A model generated the notes under the pieces. That model was not told the DNA's origin and did no database searches. It worked only from the letters and a program-made list of their open reading frames with translations. Shown piece after piece: positions 1 to 5,532 of a stretch of 8,965 nt of DNA (position 1 is the first letter of the stretch; each line of letters opens with the position of its first letter). The position numbers and the translations under genes were made by a program. This DNA comes from Thermoproteota archaeon (lineage in GTDB: Archaea > Korarchaeota > Korarchaeia > Korarchaeales > Korarchaeaceae), in the NCBI GenBank assembly GCA_021158805.1, contig JAGGTZ010000119.1, forward strand, positions 1 through 8,965, in the 5' to 3' direction.

Positions 1-26
1 GGGCTATGTGCAATTCAAGCTGCCAT

Positions 27-473
27 CTACCATATAACCTCTAAACCCATTGAGCTGGCCACGTGGGACAGATCCATGTCGCCAGTGATAATCGGTGCCC
101 CAACTTTCCTCGCCGTGTAGATGACGGAGGCATCCACCAAGCTGAGCCTTCGGCTGGATAGCTTCGGATCCCCTGATGAGGAGAGTATTCCGTCCCCTTC
201 ATCCTTCACCATCGCCACCCCAACGTAGTCCCTGAGCGATAGATCCACCACTGTGAAGAAGGCCGAGAAGAAGGCAACGATCTCGTCGGAACTCTTCAAC
301 CCAGGCAGCCTGCCCCTTGACCAGTGGACTGCGAACTCGTAGGGAACGGTAGGGGGAACCACCCCCTCCACCTCCCTCCTTCGGATGGCCATCATGGCCC
401 TCTCAGCCCTCCTAGGGAGCTCCCCGAAGGCCATAGCGAGCAGGGCGTAAGTATCTACGACTACCTTTTCCAA
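27..473 (-). CDS. vapC: VapC-type PIN-domain ribonuclease toxin (pair 1)
   Basis: This is a 148-residue PIN-domain protein, the toxin half of a type II VapBC pair. Family members are Mg-dependent endoribonucleases that cut tRNA, rRNA or mRNA when freed from their antitoxin. The acidic residues expected of the active site are all visible: D7 in VVVDTYALL, E46 in PYEFAVHW, D114 in SLVDASVIYTA, and D132/D134 in ITGDMDL. Length is normal for the family. The start is a TTG at 473, preceded by a GAGGGAG ribosome site lying inside the antitoxin gene. It overlaps the antitoxin stop by 13 bases, which points to translational coupling. The RNA target cannot be told from sequence. The family call is firm; activity is inferred from intact residues. 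Confidence 0.9.
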   Translation of the reverse strand: MEKVVVDTYALLAMAFGELPRRAERAMMAIRRREVEGVVPPTVPYEFAVHWSRGRLPGLKSSDEIVAFFSAFFTVVDLSLRDYVGVAMVKDEGDGILSSSGDPKLSSRRLSLVDASVIYTARKVGAPIITGDMDLSHVASSMGLEVIW

Positions 474-709
474 CGGTTCTCCCTCGCCTTCTCCCTCTCA
501 GTCTCTTCCCTGTCTAACTCTCGTTCAGCCTCCTCAGCGCTTCCGCTACAGCAACCCCATATCCTCTCCCACAGGTCAAGAGGTGAGAGGACGAGTTTCC
601 CGCCTTTAACCTCGACTAAGAGGAGCATGCCCTCCTTTATGCCCACTCTCTCCCTGACCGACTTGGGCAACGCTATGATGCCCTTCTTGTGGACCTTCAC
701 CACACTCAT
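461..709 (-). CDS. vapB: AbrB/SpoVT-fold antitoxin (pair 1)
   Basis: This is a small DNA-binding antitoxin partner of the PIN toxin that follows it. Residues about 3-46 have the swapped-hairpin AbrB pattern: VVKVHKKGIIALPKSVRERV, then GIKEGMLLLVEVKGGKLVLSP. The C-terminal 35 residues are a highly charged helix (EEAERELDREETERE) of the kind that wraps the toxin. The coding frame could begin at TTG 712 or ATG 709. The ATG is chosen because a TTTAAA box is centred about 27 bp upstream, which places transcription start at or next to the ATG (a leaderless message). It probably represses its own promoter, where a 12-bp palindrome overlaps the TATA element. Confidence 0.85.
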   Translation of the reverse strand: MSVVKVHKKGIIALPKSVRERVGIKEGMLLLVEVKGGKLVLSPLDLWERIWGCCSGSAEEAERELDREETEREKARENRWKR

Positions 710-726
710 CAACTCTAAGCCTTATA

Positions 727-746
727 GTTTAACTTTAAAGTTTAAC
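727..746 (-). promoter_or_regulatory. TATA box with palindrome and direct repeats, vapBC pair 1
   Basis: The TATA-like TTTAAA at 734-739 lies inside the 12-bp perfect palindrome AACTTTAAAGTT (731-742). It is flanked by two direct copies of GTTTAAC on the plus strand (727-733 and 740-746). The centre is about 27 bp from ATG 709, the spacing expected for a leaderless archaeal transcript. The palindrome is a candidate operator for the AbrB-type antitoxin. Confidence 0.55.
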
Positions 747-1241
747 CATTCTGCGAGTTGCTGTGAAGCCCTCTATTCCGAACTAGACGAGTGTACTTCC
801 TATTACTGATGGTCTCGTAATGGACCTCATCGTAACCACCAATGAGACTCATTCACTGATCGAGGAGGCTAGTATCCCATCCTCCGAGTCGAAAGTGATC
901 GGCCGCTTCACAAGACCTCCTATCCCAACTACGATCGCTTGATCTGAATGGTCGACCCAAAAGCAGTGAGCAAGCTGAAGGATCATATGGAAGAGTTAAG
1001 GAAGTTCAGTGTGAAGAGGATAGGTAGTTATTCGGCTCGTCAGCAGGATGAGGGAAGCGATATCTATCTGGTAGTGGAGTTCGAGAAGCGCGCTTGGAAA
1101 AAAGCAACGTCGGAATATTGATGGTAGCGTTTGGGACGAGGAGCGACGTGAGAGAACAATCAGCCATGAATCTCGGCTAACGGCCCCTGGTCCTCGTTAG
1201 GAGGACGGAGGTAACTTAATCTGGGAGAGACCCCTAATTGA
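747..1241. other. Gene-poor region with decayed coding pieces
   Basis: I see no intact gene here. The one recognisable piece is the nucleotidyltransferase remnant at 948-1121. A 40-codon open frame at 821-943 (MDLIVTTNETHSL...) matches nothing I know. Just after the remnant, the plus strand around 1122-1210 reads MVAFGTRSDVREQSAMNLG, a stop, then RPLVLVRRTEVT. That looks like former coding sequence broken by a stop, but I cannot assign it to a family. Confidence 0.5.
948..1121 (+). pseudogene. Decayed MNT-type minimal nucleotidyltransferase
   Basis: A 57-residue frame beginning at ATG 948 has the pattern of the N-terminal half of a minimal nucleotidyltransferase. The helix KLKDHMEELRKFSVKRI leads into GSYSAR, then DEGSDIYLVVEFEK. 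Intact members read (L/F)GS(Y/F)ARGE...DSDIDL(L/V)VEF and continue for another 40-60 residues. Here the GSxARG loop is scrambled, the second catalytic Asp is Tyr (DIY for DID), and the frame stops after VEFEKRAWKK. The protein is therefore expected to be inactive. Complete members usually pair with a HEPN protein as a toxin-antitoxin system; the sequence just upstream (821-947) could have been that partner but is too eroded to say. Confidence 0.6.
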
Positions 1242-1727
1242 TTAAGGACCAATCCACTTTCCAACGGGATTGACTACCTCAATGCCGTATCTCCTGCCTA
1301 TAACCCTGAAGTGGGGATCGGATGAGTATATGACTTCCACATACTTCCTAACTGGTAAGAAGCACAGGAAGTCCCAAATATGAATTCCGGTCTCAAGGCT
1401 CCCTCTAAGGGCCTCCTTAACTGTGTCAGCCGTTATCGGTGCCTTAACTATACTGCTGTCCTCAATTATACGTTCTATAATTGCCATAGCATCCTCTAAA
1501 GGTACTTTAAGCCCTCTGAATGCTAGGACATGGAATATCTCGGCCAACTGGTGATAGGACATGTAAACCTTGAGGGAAGGGAAGACTCCTTTGAAGAAGG
1601 ATACGGCTCTCTCGTGTACATCCATCGCTGATTTAAATTCAGCTTCAGATCTAAATCTATTTCTGAGGGGCTTTTTCTTCGCGAAGCTCCATATCTCCGT
1701 GTCAATGAAGGCCTTCAAGTCAGCCAC
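1242..1727 (-). CDS. vapC: VapC-like PIN-domain toxin (pair 2)
   Basis: This 161-residue PIN-domain protein is slightly longer than a typical VapC. Likely metal-binding acids are D9 in AFIDTEIWSF, E63 in HQLAEIFHVLA, D119 in HIWDFLCF and D137 in YSSDPHF. An insertion at residues 20-50, rich in Lys and Arg, lengthens the first helical region. The start is GTG 1727, eight bases inside the antitoxin gene, so the two are probably translated in a coupled way. Its motif spacing differs from the other toxins in the window, so it is a separate VapC subfamily rather than a recent copy. The function as a ribonuclease toxin is inferred from the fold and the antitoxin neighbour. Confidence 0.85.
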   Translation of the reverse strand: MADLKAFIDTEIWSFAKKKPLRNRFRSEAEFKSAMDVHERAVSFFKGVFPSLKVYMSYHQLAEIFHVLAFRGLKVPLEDAMAIIERIIEDSSIVKAPITADTVKEALRGSLETGIHIWDFLCFLPVRKYVEVIYSSDPHFRVIGRRYGIEVVNPVGKWIGP

Positions 1728-1950
1728 CTACATCCTCATATCCGTATTCCCTCAGATCCTCGGGTCCGGCGCCCTCGATTGGCTTGAGGATTAAATCCAC
1801 TATCTCCTCTCTCTTAGATGAATCCGAGCTCAGGTAATTTAGGAGGGCATCCACCAAGATTTCCTTCATGGTCCTGCCTTCCTCAAGCGCCCTCCTCTTC
1901 AATTCTCTGTAGAGGTCCTCCGGGATGACGAAGCTCGTTTTGATATCCAT
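1720..1950 (-). CDS. vapB: Ribbon-helix-helix antitoxin (pair 2)
   Basis: This is a CopG/RHH-type antitoxin. The N-terminal strand DIKTSFVIPEDLY is followed by two helices (about residues 11-24 and 27-42, RELKRRALEEG and MKEILVDALLNYL), the standard ribbon-helix-helix layout for DNA binding as a dimer. Residues 45-77 form an acidic tail (REEIVDLILKP...REYGYEDVGG) that would bind the toxin. A TTG at 1953 and an ATG at 1950 lie side by side. The ATG is chosen because a TATATAA box is centred 27 bp upstream, giving a leaderless message. It ends eight bases inside the PIN toxin gene. Confidence 0.85.
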   Translation of the reverse strand: MDIKTSFVIPEDLYRELKRRALEEGRTMKEILVDALLNYLSSDSSKREEIVDLILKPIEGAGPEDLREYGYEDVGG

Positions 1951-1972
1951 CAAGGTATAAGTACAGAAAACC

Positions 1973-1981
1973 CTATATAAA
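1973..1981 (-). promoter_or_regulatory. TATA box for vapBC pair 2
   Basis: On the minus strand this reads TTTATATAG, centred about 27 bp before ATG 1950. That is the position expected for an archaeal TATA box serving a leaderless gene. I see no strong palindrome next to it. Confidence 0.6.
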
Positions 1982-2194
1982 GAAATACAGTAGCAGTTGG
2001 TGAAGGATTCGTCATCCTCACTACTGATCTCATAGTCTCCGGGGTTGGAGGGTATATCCTGTCAGTTAATAGGAGCCCCAATCAATGACCTGAAGCATAA
2101 AACAGGAAATTGTCAGGCCTCCCACAAATTCAGGGTTACATCAAGAGATTGGAGGCTGAAGCATAGTTTTAGTGAGGTAGAGACTCTCACTAAT
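1982..2194. other. Divergent intergenic region, no gene seen
   Basis: This lies between the minus-strand vapBC pair 2 and the plus-strand ATPase. A 63-codon frame (2045-2236) runs straight through the ATPase operators and TATA box, has no family resemblance, and is not accepted as a gene. Confidence 0.5.
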
Positions 2195-2213
2195 AGACTC
2201 ATAATAAGAGTCA
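2195..2213 (+). promoter_or_regulatory. Operator-like palindrome 1 upstream of the ATPase
   Basis: The sequence AGACTCATAATAAGAGTCA contains the inverted repeat GACTC-7-GAGTC. It sits immediately upstream of the TATA box. It matches the second palindrome at 2227-2245 at 16 of 19 positions, exactly 32 bp (about three DNA turns) away. Confidence 0.6.
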
Positions 2214-2214
2214 T

Positions 2215-2224
2215 ATTTATATTA
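2215..2224 (+). promoter_or_regulatory. TATA box for the ATPase gene
   Basis: ATTTATATTA lies about 32 bp before ATG 2252, between two palindromic repeats. The predicted transcription start is near 2245, leaving a leader of only a few bases, so the gene is probably nearly leaderless. Confidence 0.55.
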
Positions 2225-2226
2225 TT

Positions 2227-2245
2227 TGACTCATAATATGAATCA
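2227..2245 (+). promoter_or_regulatory. Operator-like palindrome 2, between TATA box and ATPase start
   Basis: TGACTCATAATATGAATCA is an 8-bp inverted repeat (TGACTCAT / ATGAATCA, one mismatch) around a 3-bp centre. It covers the stretch from the TATA box to the predicted transcription start, where a bound protein would block initiation. Confidence 0.6.
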
Positions 2246-2251
2246 GATACC

Positions 2252-3553
2252 ATGTATGAGGAGGTCCTCACTGACTGGAACTTCTGGGGCGGTTACAACA
2301 TCGACTACTTGGGCAGAGACTACTCTCTGCAGGAGTTCGTTGGAGAAGGGAGGGCCCTGATCCTATTCGGGGTAAGGAGGGCAGGCAAGAGCTATCTTGC
2401 GTACGGATATCTGAAGAGAATGATAGGGAGCGGTCTTGACCCTAAAGAGACGTTGATCCTGAATTTCGAGGATCCAAGGCTGTCAGGTATAGACTCTAGG
2501 GAGCTGATCAAGCTGTACGAGGAGTACTTGAAGCTCACCGGCGCTAAAAGGCCGATAGTAGTGTTAGATGAGGTCCAGTCAGTCGAGGGATGGGAGAGGT
2601 TCGTTCGCTACCTCCTAGAAGTTAAGAGGGCCAAGGTATTGGTGACCGGGAGCTCCTCCAAGCTGATGGGGGAAGAGTACGCGACACTGCTCACGGGAAG
2701 GCATGTAAGCATCGAGGTATTTCCCCTCAGCTTCAGGGAATTCCTGAGGTTCAAGGGATTGGAAATAAAGAGTGAAGCCGAGGCCCTGAAGGAGAGGAGC
2801 AGGATAAGGGCCTTACTCGATGAATACTTGGAGTACGGTGGCTTCCCTGAGGTGGCGCTTCAGGATTCGAGGGCTGTGAAGGAGGAGCTGCTGCGCACCT
2901 ACTTCCGGGACATAGTGACGAAGGACGTGGCCATGAGGTATAATGTGAGGAGGGTCAGGAAGCTGGAATCCCTGGCCAAGATATATATGAGCAACGTGGC
3001 CACGATGGTCTCCATGAGAAAGCTTTCTAAGAGCTTGGAAATCGGGTTGAGGACTGTAGAAAGGTTCAGCGAGTATTTGGAAACTGCTAGAGTGATTAGA
3101 TTTCTCAAGAGACTTTCTCCAAAGGCAAAAGAGGTGGAGAGATCTAGGAGAAAGGTTTACACGATAGATGTTGGCTTTCACACTAAGGCAGGCCTTCCGA
3201 TCACGAGGAACTTGGGTAGAATAATGGAGAACGTGGTATTCCTCCATCTCGCTAGGGAGTATGGGGTCAACGAGGCTCTGTTCTACTATCTGACGAGCGA
3301 TGGTAGGGAAGTAGACTTCGTTGTCAGGGAAGGCAGGAAAACAGTTGGGCTGATCCAGGTGACCCATCACTTGAGGAAGGGTGACCCCGGACAGTTCAGG
3401 AGGGAGGTGGGTCCCTTGGTGAGGGCCTCTAAGGAACTGGGATGCCGAAGGGCGGTTTTGATCACAATGGATCAGGAGGGCCTTATAGAAGAGAAGGGTG
3501 TTAAGGTAAAGGTTACTCCACTGTGGAAGTGGCTCTTGGGATTCGAAGTTTGA
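2252..3553 (+). CDS. AAA-type ATPase with DUF4143-like C-terminal domain
   Basis: This 433-residue protein belongs to the archaeal/bacterial ATPase family with an AAA_14 core and a DUF4143 tail, usually annotated only as ATPase. Visible parts are the N-terminal LTDWNFWG motif typical of the archaeal members; Walker A GVRRAGKS at 40-47; Walker B IVVLDE at 102-107; a sensor-like VTGSSS at 131-136; YGGFPE at 195-200; YFRDIVTKDV at 217-226; and a winged-helix-like region at about 235-285. The C-terminal domain has the PD-(D/E)XK-like pattern E326 / EVDFVV (D355) / LIQV (Q369). Length is normal. It starts at ATG 2252 with almost no leader, and its promoter carries two palindromes. The cellular role of this family is not established. 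Its place among toxin-antitoxin genes fits a mobile or stress-related role, but that is inference. Confidence 0.9.
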   Translation: MYEEVLTDWNFWGGYNIDYLGRDYSLQEFVGEGRALILFGVRRAGKSYLAYGYLKRMIGSGLDPKETLILNFEDPRLSGIDSRELIKLYEEYLKLTGAKRPIVVLDEVQSVEGWERFVRYLLEVKRAKVLVTGSSSKLMGEEYATLLTGRHVSIEVFPLSFREFLRFKGLEIKSEAEALKERSRIRALLDEYLEYGGFPEVALQDSRAVKEELLRTYFRDIVTKDVAMRYNVRRVRKLESLAKIYMSNVATMVSMRKLSKSLEIGLRTVERFSEYLETARVIRFLKRLSPKAKEVERSRRKVYTIDVGFHTKAGLPITRNLGRIMENVVFLHLAREYGVNEALFYYLTSDGREVDFVVREGRKTVGLIQVTHHLRKGDPGQFRREVGPLVRASKELGCRRAVLITMDQEGLIEEKGVKVKVTPLWKWLLGFEV

Positions 3554-3751
3554 GTTGGTGGACATGTAGGGTAAGAGCAGTGAAGAGTCGAAGCTTCACA
3601 CGATTGGAAGGCCTCTAACTTCATTCTGGAGTGGTGATGCAGATCTCCTGCCCCGGGCCATTCATCAGAAGGCGAAGGAACCTGAGCACCTCACGGTCTC
3701 ATGAGTGATCAGCTCACGCTACCATTCTTCTGCGGCACACTTAGAGGAGCG
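3554..3751. other. Intergenic, no gene seen
   Basis: No intact gene is seen downstream of the ATPase. On the minus strand around 3617-3695 a 25-codon stretch (REVLRFLRLLMNGPGQEI...) looks coding-like but stops early and is not identifiable. Confidence 0.4.
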
Positions 3752-3892
3752 TTACTGCCATAGCTCGAGTCCATACTTCTGAAGTCTCTCGAAGCGTCTC
3801 TCATTTAGAGTGAGGAGCTTGAGTCCCTTAGCTATCCCTAACATTGCGCGAGGTGCACTACAGGGCAGAATATCCACTCCTAGATAGGAGCA
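3752..3892 (-). pseudogene. C-terminal remnant of a VapC-like PIN protein
   Basis: A 46-codon minus-strand frame ends in AKGLKLLTLNERRFERLQKYG and then LELWQ and a stop. This is the usual last strand-helix portion of a PIN-domain toxin (A..lgLkLLTlderF..l...Gl.v). The preceding VDILPCSAPRAMLGIAK corresponds to the helix that normally carries the third catalytic Asp (SxxDAL.LAIAK), but that Asp is gone. A stop codon at 3893-3895 and the absence of any N-terminal PIN motif show that it is a fragment. It belongs to no neighbouring intact gene: the flanking genes are on the other strand. Confidence 0.65.
3877..3890. repeat. Perfect inverted repeat upstream of vapBC pair 3
   Basis: CTCCTA-GA-TAGGAG, with 6-bp arms and a 2-bp centre, sits just upstream of the TATA-like box at 3897-3906. 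It could be an operator, or simply a chance palindrome within the decayed vapC piece. Confidence 0.4.
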
Positions 3893-3896
3893 TTAG

Positions 3897-3935
3897 CTTT
3901 ATTAAGAGTATTACCCAAAGTGATACTTGGTATAA
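3897..3935 (+). promoter_or_regulatory. Promoter and candidate operator for vapBC pair 3
   Basis: A TATA-like CTTTATTAAG at 3897-3906 is followed by an imperfect palindrome at 3911-3935. Its left arm is TTACCCAAAGT, its centre GAT and its right arm ACTTGGTATAA; 8 of 11 positions pair. The transcription start predicted from the TATA box (about 3927) falls inside the palindrome, as expected for an autorepressed antitoxin operon. Confidence 0.45.
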
Positions 3936-3938
3936 CCA

Positions 3939-4190
3939 ATGGTTAGACTCAAGGTGAAGGTCGGACCCAAGGGTCAGATAATCATTCCCAAGATGCTAAG
4001 GAAGAAATATGGGATAAAGGAGAATGATCAGGTCTTCCTAGAGATTAGAGAGAATGAGATAGCCATCAGAAGTCCTAGAAGCATAGAGGAAACCTTGAAT
4101 TGGATCAGAGAGAGGAGAAAGAGGATTAGGGGACGAGAAGCTAGGCTAGGTGACTTAGCCGATGTAGATCTCGAGGAGGAGTTTGATTGA
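3939..4190 (+). CDS. vapB: AbrB/SpoVT-fold antitoxin (pair 3)
   Basis: This 83-residue antitoxin has the AbrB swapped-hairpin fold at residues 3-47: LKVKVGPKGQIIIPKMLRKK, then YGIKENDQVFLEIRENEIAIR. The GPKGQIIIPK turn is the hallmark of the family. The basic-then-acidic C-terminus (RERRKRIRGREARLGDLADV...EEEFD) is the likely toxin-binding tail. Only about 12 bases of leader are predicted before ATG 3939, with no clear ribosome site. It ends four bases inside the PIN toxin gene (TTGA overlap). It shares the fold with the pair 1 antitoxin but little sequence beyond the core, so the two are separate acquisitions rather than a recent duplication. Confidence 0.88.
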   Translation: MVRLKVKVGPKGQIIIPKMLRKKYGIKENDQVFLEIRENEIAIRSPRSIEETLNWIRERRKRIRGREARLGDLADVDLEEEFD

Positions 4191-4588
4191 AGGTACTGGT
4201 TGATGCCAGCCTTCTCATCTACCTCAATGCGAGGATGCCTGATGGTGAGGCTAGACTCGTCGAGGAGTTCTGGGAGGGGCTGCTCAGGAATCATGAGCTC
4301 TTCGTCAATCTACTGGTGCTGGATGAGACCATATACACCTCAAAGAGAAAGTACGACGTGCCGTTCAATGAGACCTTGGAGTTCATTGATAGGGCGGTAC
4401 TCCCTCACGTGGAGGTGCTCGTACTGGGATTAGAGACTTATCTAGAGGCTAAGAAGTACATGGTAAAGTACGGTCTGAAGCCCTCCGACTCTATCCATGC
4501 GGCAACCGTGGAGGTGTTCGGGCTTCAAGCGATAGCGAGCGAGGACAGGGATTTCGATAAGATCAGTATCAAAAGGCTCTGGCTGTGA
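4187..4588 (+). CDS. vapC: VapC-type PIN-domain ribonuclease toxin (pair 3)
   Basis: This 133-residue PIN-domain toxin has all expected acids: D6 in KVLVDASLLIYL, E47 in LVLDETIY, D101 in PSDSIHAAT, and D120/D122 in SEDRDFD. The start is TTG 4187, overlapping the antitoxin stop by four bases (TTGA), behind a strong GGAGGA ribosome site. Length is standard. A broken copy of its C-terminus (GLQA.A...DF....IK.LWL) occurs at 6944-7012, downstream of a broken copy of the ATPase tail, so this toxin and the ATPase may once have been duplicated as one block. The ribonuclease role is inferred from family and intact residues. Confidence 0.92.
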   Translation: MKVLVDASLLIYLNARMPDGEARLVEEFWEGLLRNHELFVNLLVLDETIYTSKRKYDVPFNETLEFIDRAVLPHVEVLVLGLETYLEAKKYMVKYGLKPSDSIHAATVEVFGLQAIASEDRDFDKISIKRLWL

Positions 4589-4681
4589 AACAAAGTCCAA
4601 AACTGAGGTATCGCGAGGATCATCGGTTCCTGATGCGAGATGAACCTTTGAGAGAGCATCGGCTCGGATTCCGTGCGTGGT

Positions 4682-4743
4682 TTACCCAAAAACTCCTAGG
4701 GTAATACCACAGGGTAGACTTATATTCGCGGAATTGGTAATAC
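4682..4743 (+). promoter_or_regulatory. Promoter and candidate operators for vapBC pair 4
   Basis: The TATA-like CTTATATTC (4719-4727) is centred 25 bp before ATG 4748, so the gene is probably leaderless. Upstream is the inverted repeat TTACCC-11-GGGTAA (4682-4704). GGTAATAC occurs twice (4700-4707 and 4736-4743), on either side of the TATA box. TTACCCAAA here is identical to 3911-3919 in the promoter region of pair 3. Confidence 0.5.
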
Positions 4744-4747
4744 AAGT

Positions 4748-4975
4748 ATGTCAGAGGTGGTTAGCTTCAAGGTCCCCAAGGAGGTCAAGGAGAAAATGAG
4801 GAAGTACTCGAAGACCGTGAAGTGGAGCGAGGAGCTCAGGAATTATGTAATTGAGAGAATCAAGGCTATAGAGAGGGAGGAGAACCTCAGGAAGGTGACG
4901 GAGATCATCAAATCCACGGGAGAAGTGCCCGAAGGTTTCTCGCTGAGAAGCATCCGGGAGGACAGGGAGTCTTGA
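4748..4975 (+). CDS. vapB: VapB-type antitoxin, probable ribbon-helix-helix (pair 4)
   Basis: This 75-residue antitoxin opens with a short strand and helix, VVSFKVPKEVKEKMRKYSK, then VKWSEELRNYVIERIKAI, the pattern of archaeal RHH-like VapB proteins. The second half (EENLRKVTEIIKSTGEVPEG...REDRES) is the acidic toxin-binding tail. A TATA box 25 bp upstream of ATG 4748 implies a leaderless transcript. It overlaps the next gene by four bases (TTGA). The assignment rests on layout, size and the PIN toxin immediately downstream. Confidence 0.83.
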   Translation: MSEVVSFKVPKEVKEKMRKYSKTVKWSEELRNYVIERIKAIEREENLRKVTEIIKSTGEVPEGFSLRSIREDRES

Positions 4976-5370
4976 ACGTAATCGATGCCTCGGCCCTCTC
5001 CAAGTTCATCCTCAAGGAAGGAGGGTGGGAGATCGTCGCAGACTATCTGACGAACACCTTATCAGTTGATCACGTACTGAAGGAGGTATCCAATGCTGTG
5101 TGGAAGGCTTTCAGGAGGGGTTTCATCAACGCCGAGGACTCGATGAAGAAGTTCTCGGCCCTCCTCTCTCTACTCCATACGAACTTGGAACTGGCGGATG
5201 AGACGGAACTGCTCCCCTCAGCATTTGAAATGGCTTTAAAGCGTAATATAACGGTCTACGATGCGTTATACGTGGAGTTAGCTAGAAGGAGAGGCCTTCC
5301 ACTGGTCACATGCGATGAGCTCCAAGCCAAGGTGGCCCGTGACGAGGGAGTGGAAGTCATACTTCTGTGA
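4972..5370 (+). CDS. vapC: VapC-type PIN-domain ribonuclease toxin (pair 4)
   Basis: This 132-residue PIN-domain toxin has its expected catalytic acids in place: D5 in NVIDASALSKF, E38 in VLKEVSNAVW, D97 in VYDALYVELA and D115 in LVTCDELQAK. It starts at TTG 4972, overlapping the antitoxin stop by four bases, behind GGGAG. The VIDASAL..FIL and YDALY.ELA wording is that of the classic crenarchaeal VapC group. The converging gene downstream (5533) ends 160 bp away. Its C-terminal wording resembles the remnant at 7097-7234 (YDALFLSLA...LVTTD), so the two are related subfamily members. Confidence 0.92.
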   Translation: MNVIDASALSKFILKEGGWEIVADYLTNTLSVDHVLKEVSNAVWKAFRRGFINAEDSMKKFSALLSLLHTNLELADETELLPSAFEMALKRNITVYDALYVELARRRGLPLVTCDELQAKVARDEGVEVILL

Positions 5371-5532
5371 AGGGGCCCATCTTGAGCTTTAAGAGAGGAT
5401 ACAAGCGATAATTGGTGAGGATCACCGGAAAGGAAAGGAGGGTATCGATACTGAGCTTCCGGTTTGAACGAATATCCTCTACTAATTCAGGCTAACTCGC
5501 ACATAGTTTTGGCCATAATTAGGAGATGATCT

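Noticed and set aside
324..809. 161-codon plus-strand open frame
   Set aside because: It is antisense to the vapBC pair 1 genes and extends through their TATA box. Its Ser/Leu-rich composition is that of a reverse-frame shadow.
2045..2236. 63-codon plus-strand open frame upstream of the ATPase
   Set aside because: It runs through both ATPase palindromes and the TATA box, has no family resemblance and no ribosome site.
2813..3565. 250-codon minus-strand open frame
   Set aside because: It is fully antisense to the ATPase, whose Walker motifs and family wording leave no doubt about the coding strand.
4589..4680. GGTTC-12-GAACC hairpin between vapBC pairs 3 and 4, considered as a C/D-box RNA or terminator
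   Set aside because: There is no matching C box (RTGATGA) with D box at proper spacing and no T-tract follows; 5-bp arms are easily chance.
5371..5532. Minus-strand open stretch (ELVEDIRSNRKLSIDTLLSF...)
   Set aside because: It has no start, no recognisable motif, and lies downstream of the AbiEi-like stop. It is too weak to call a remnant.
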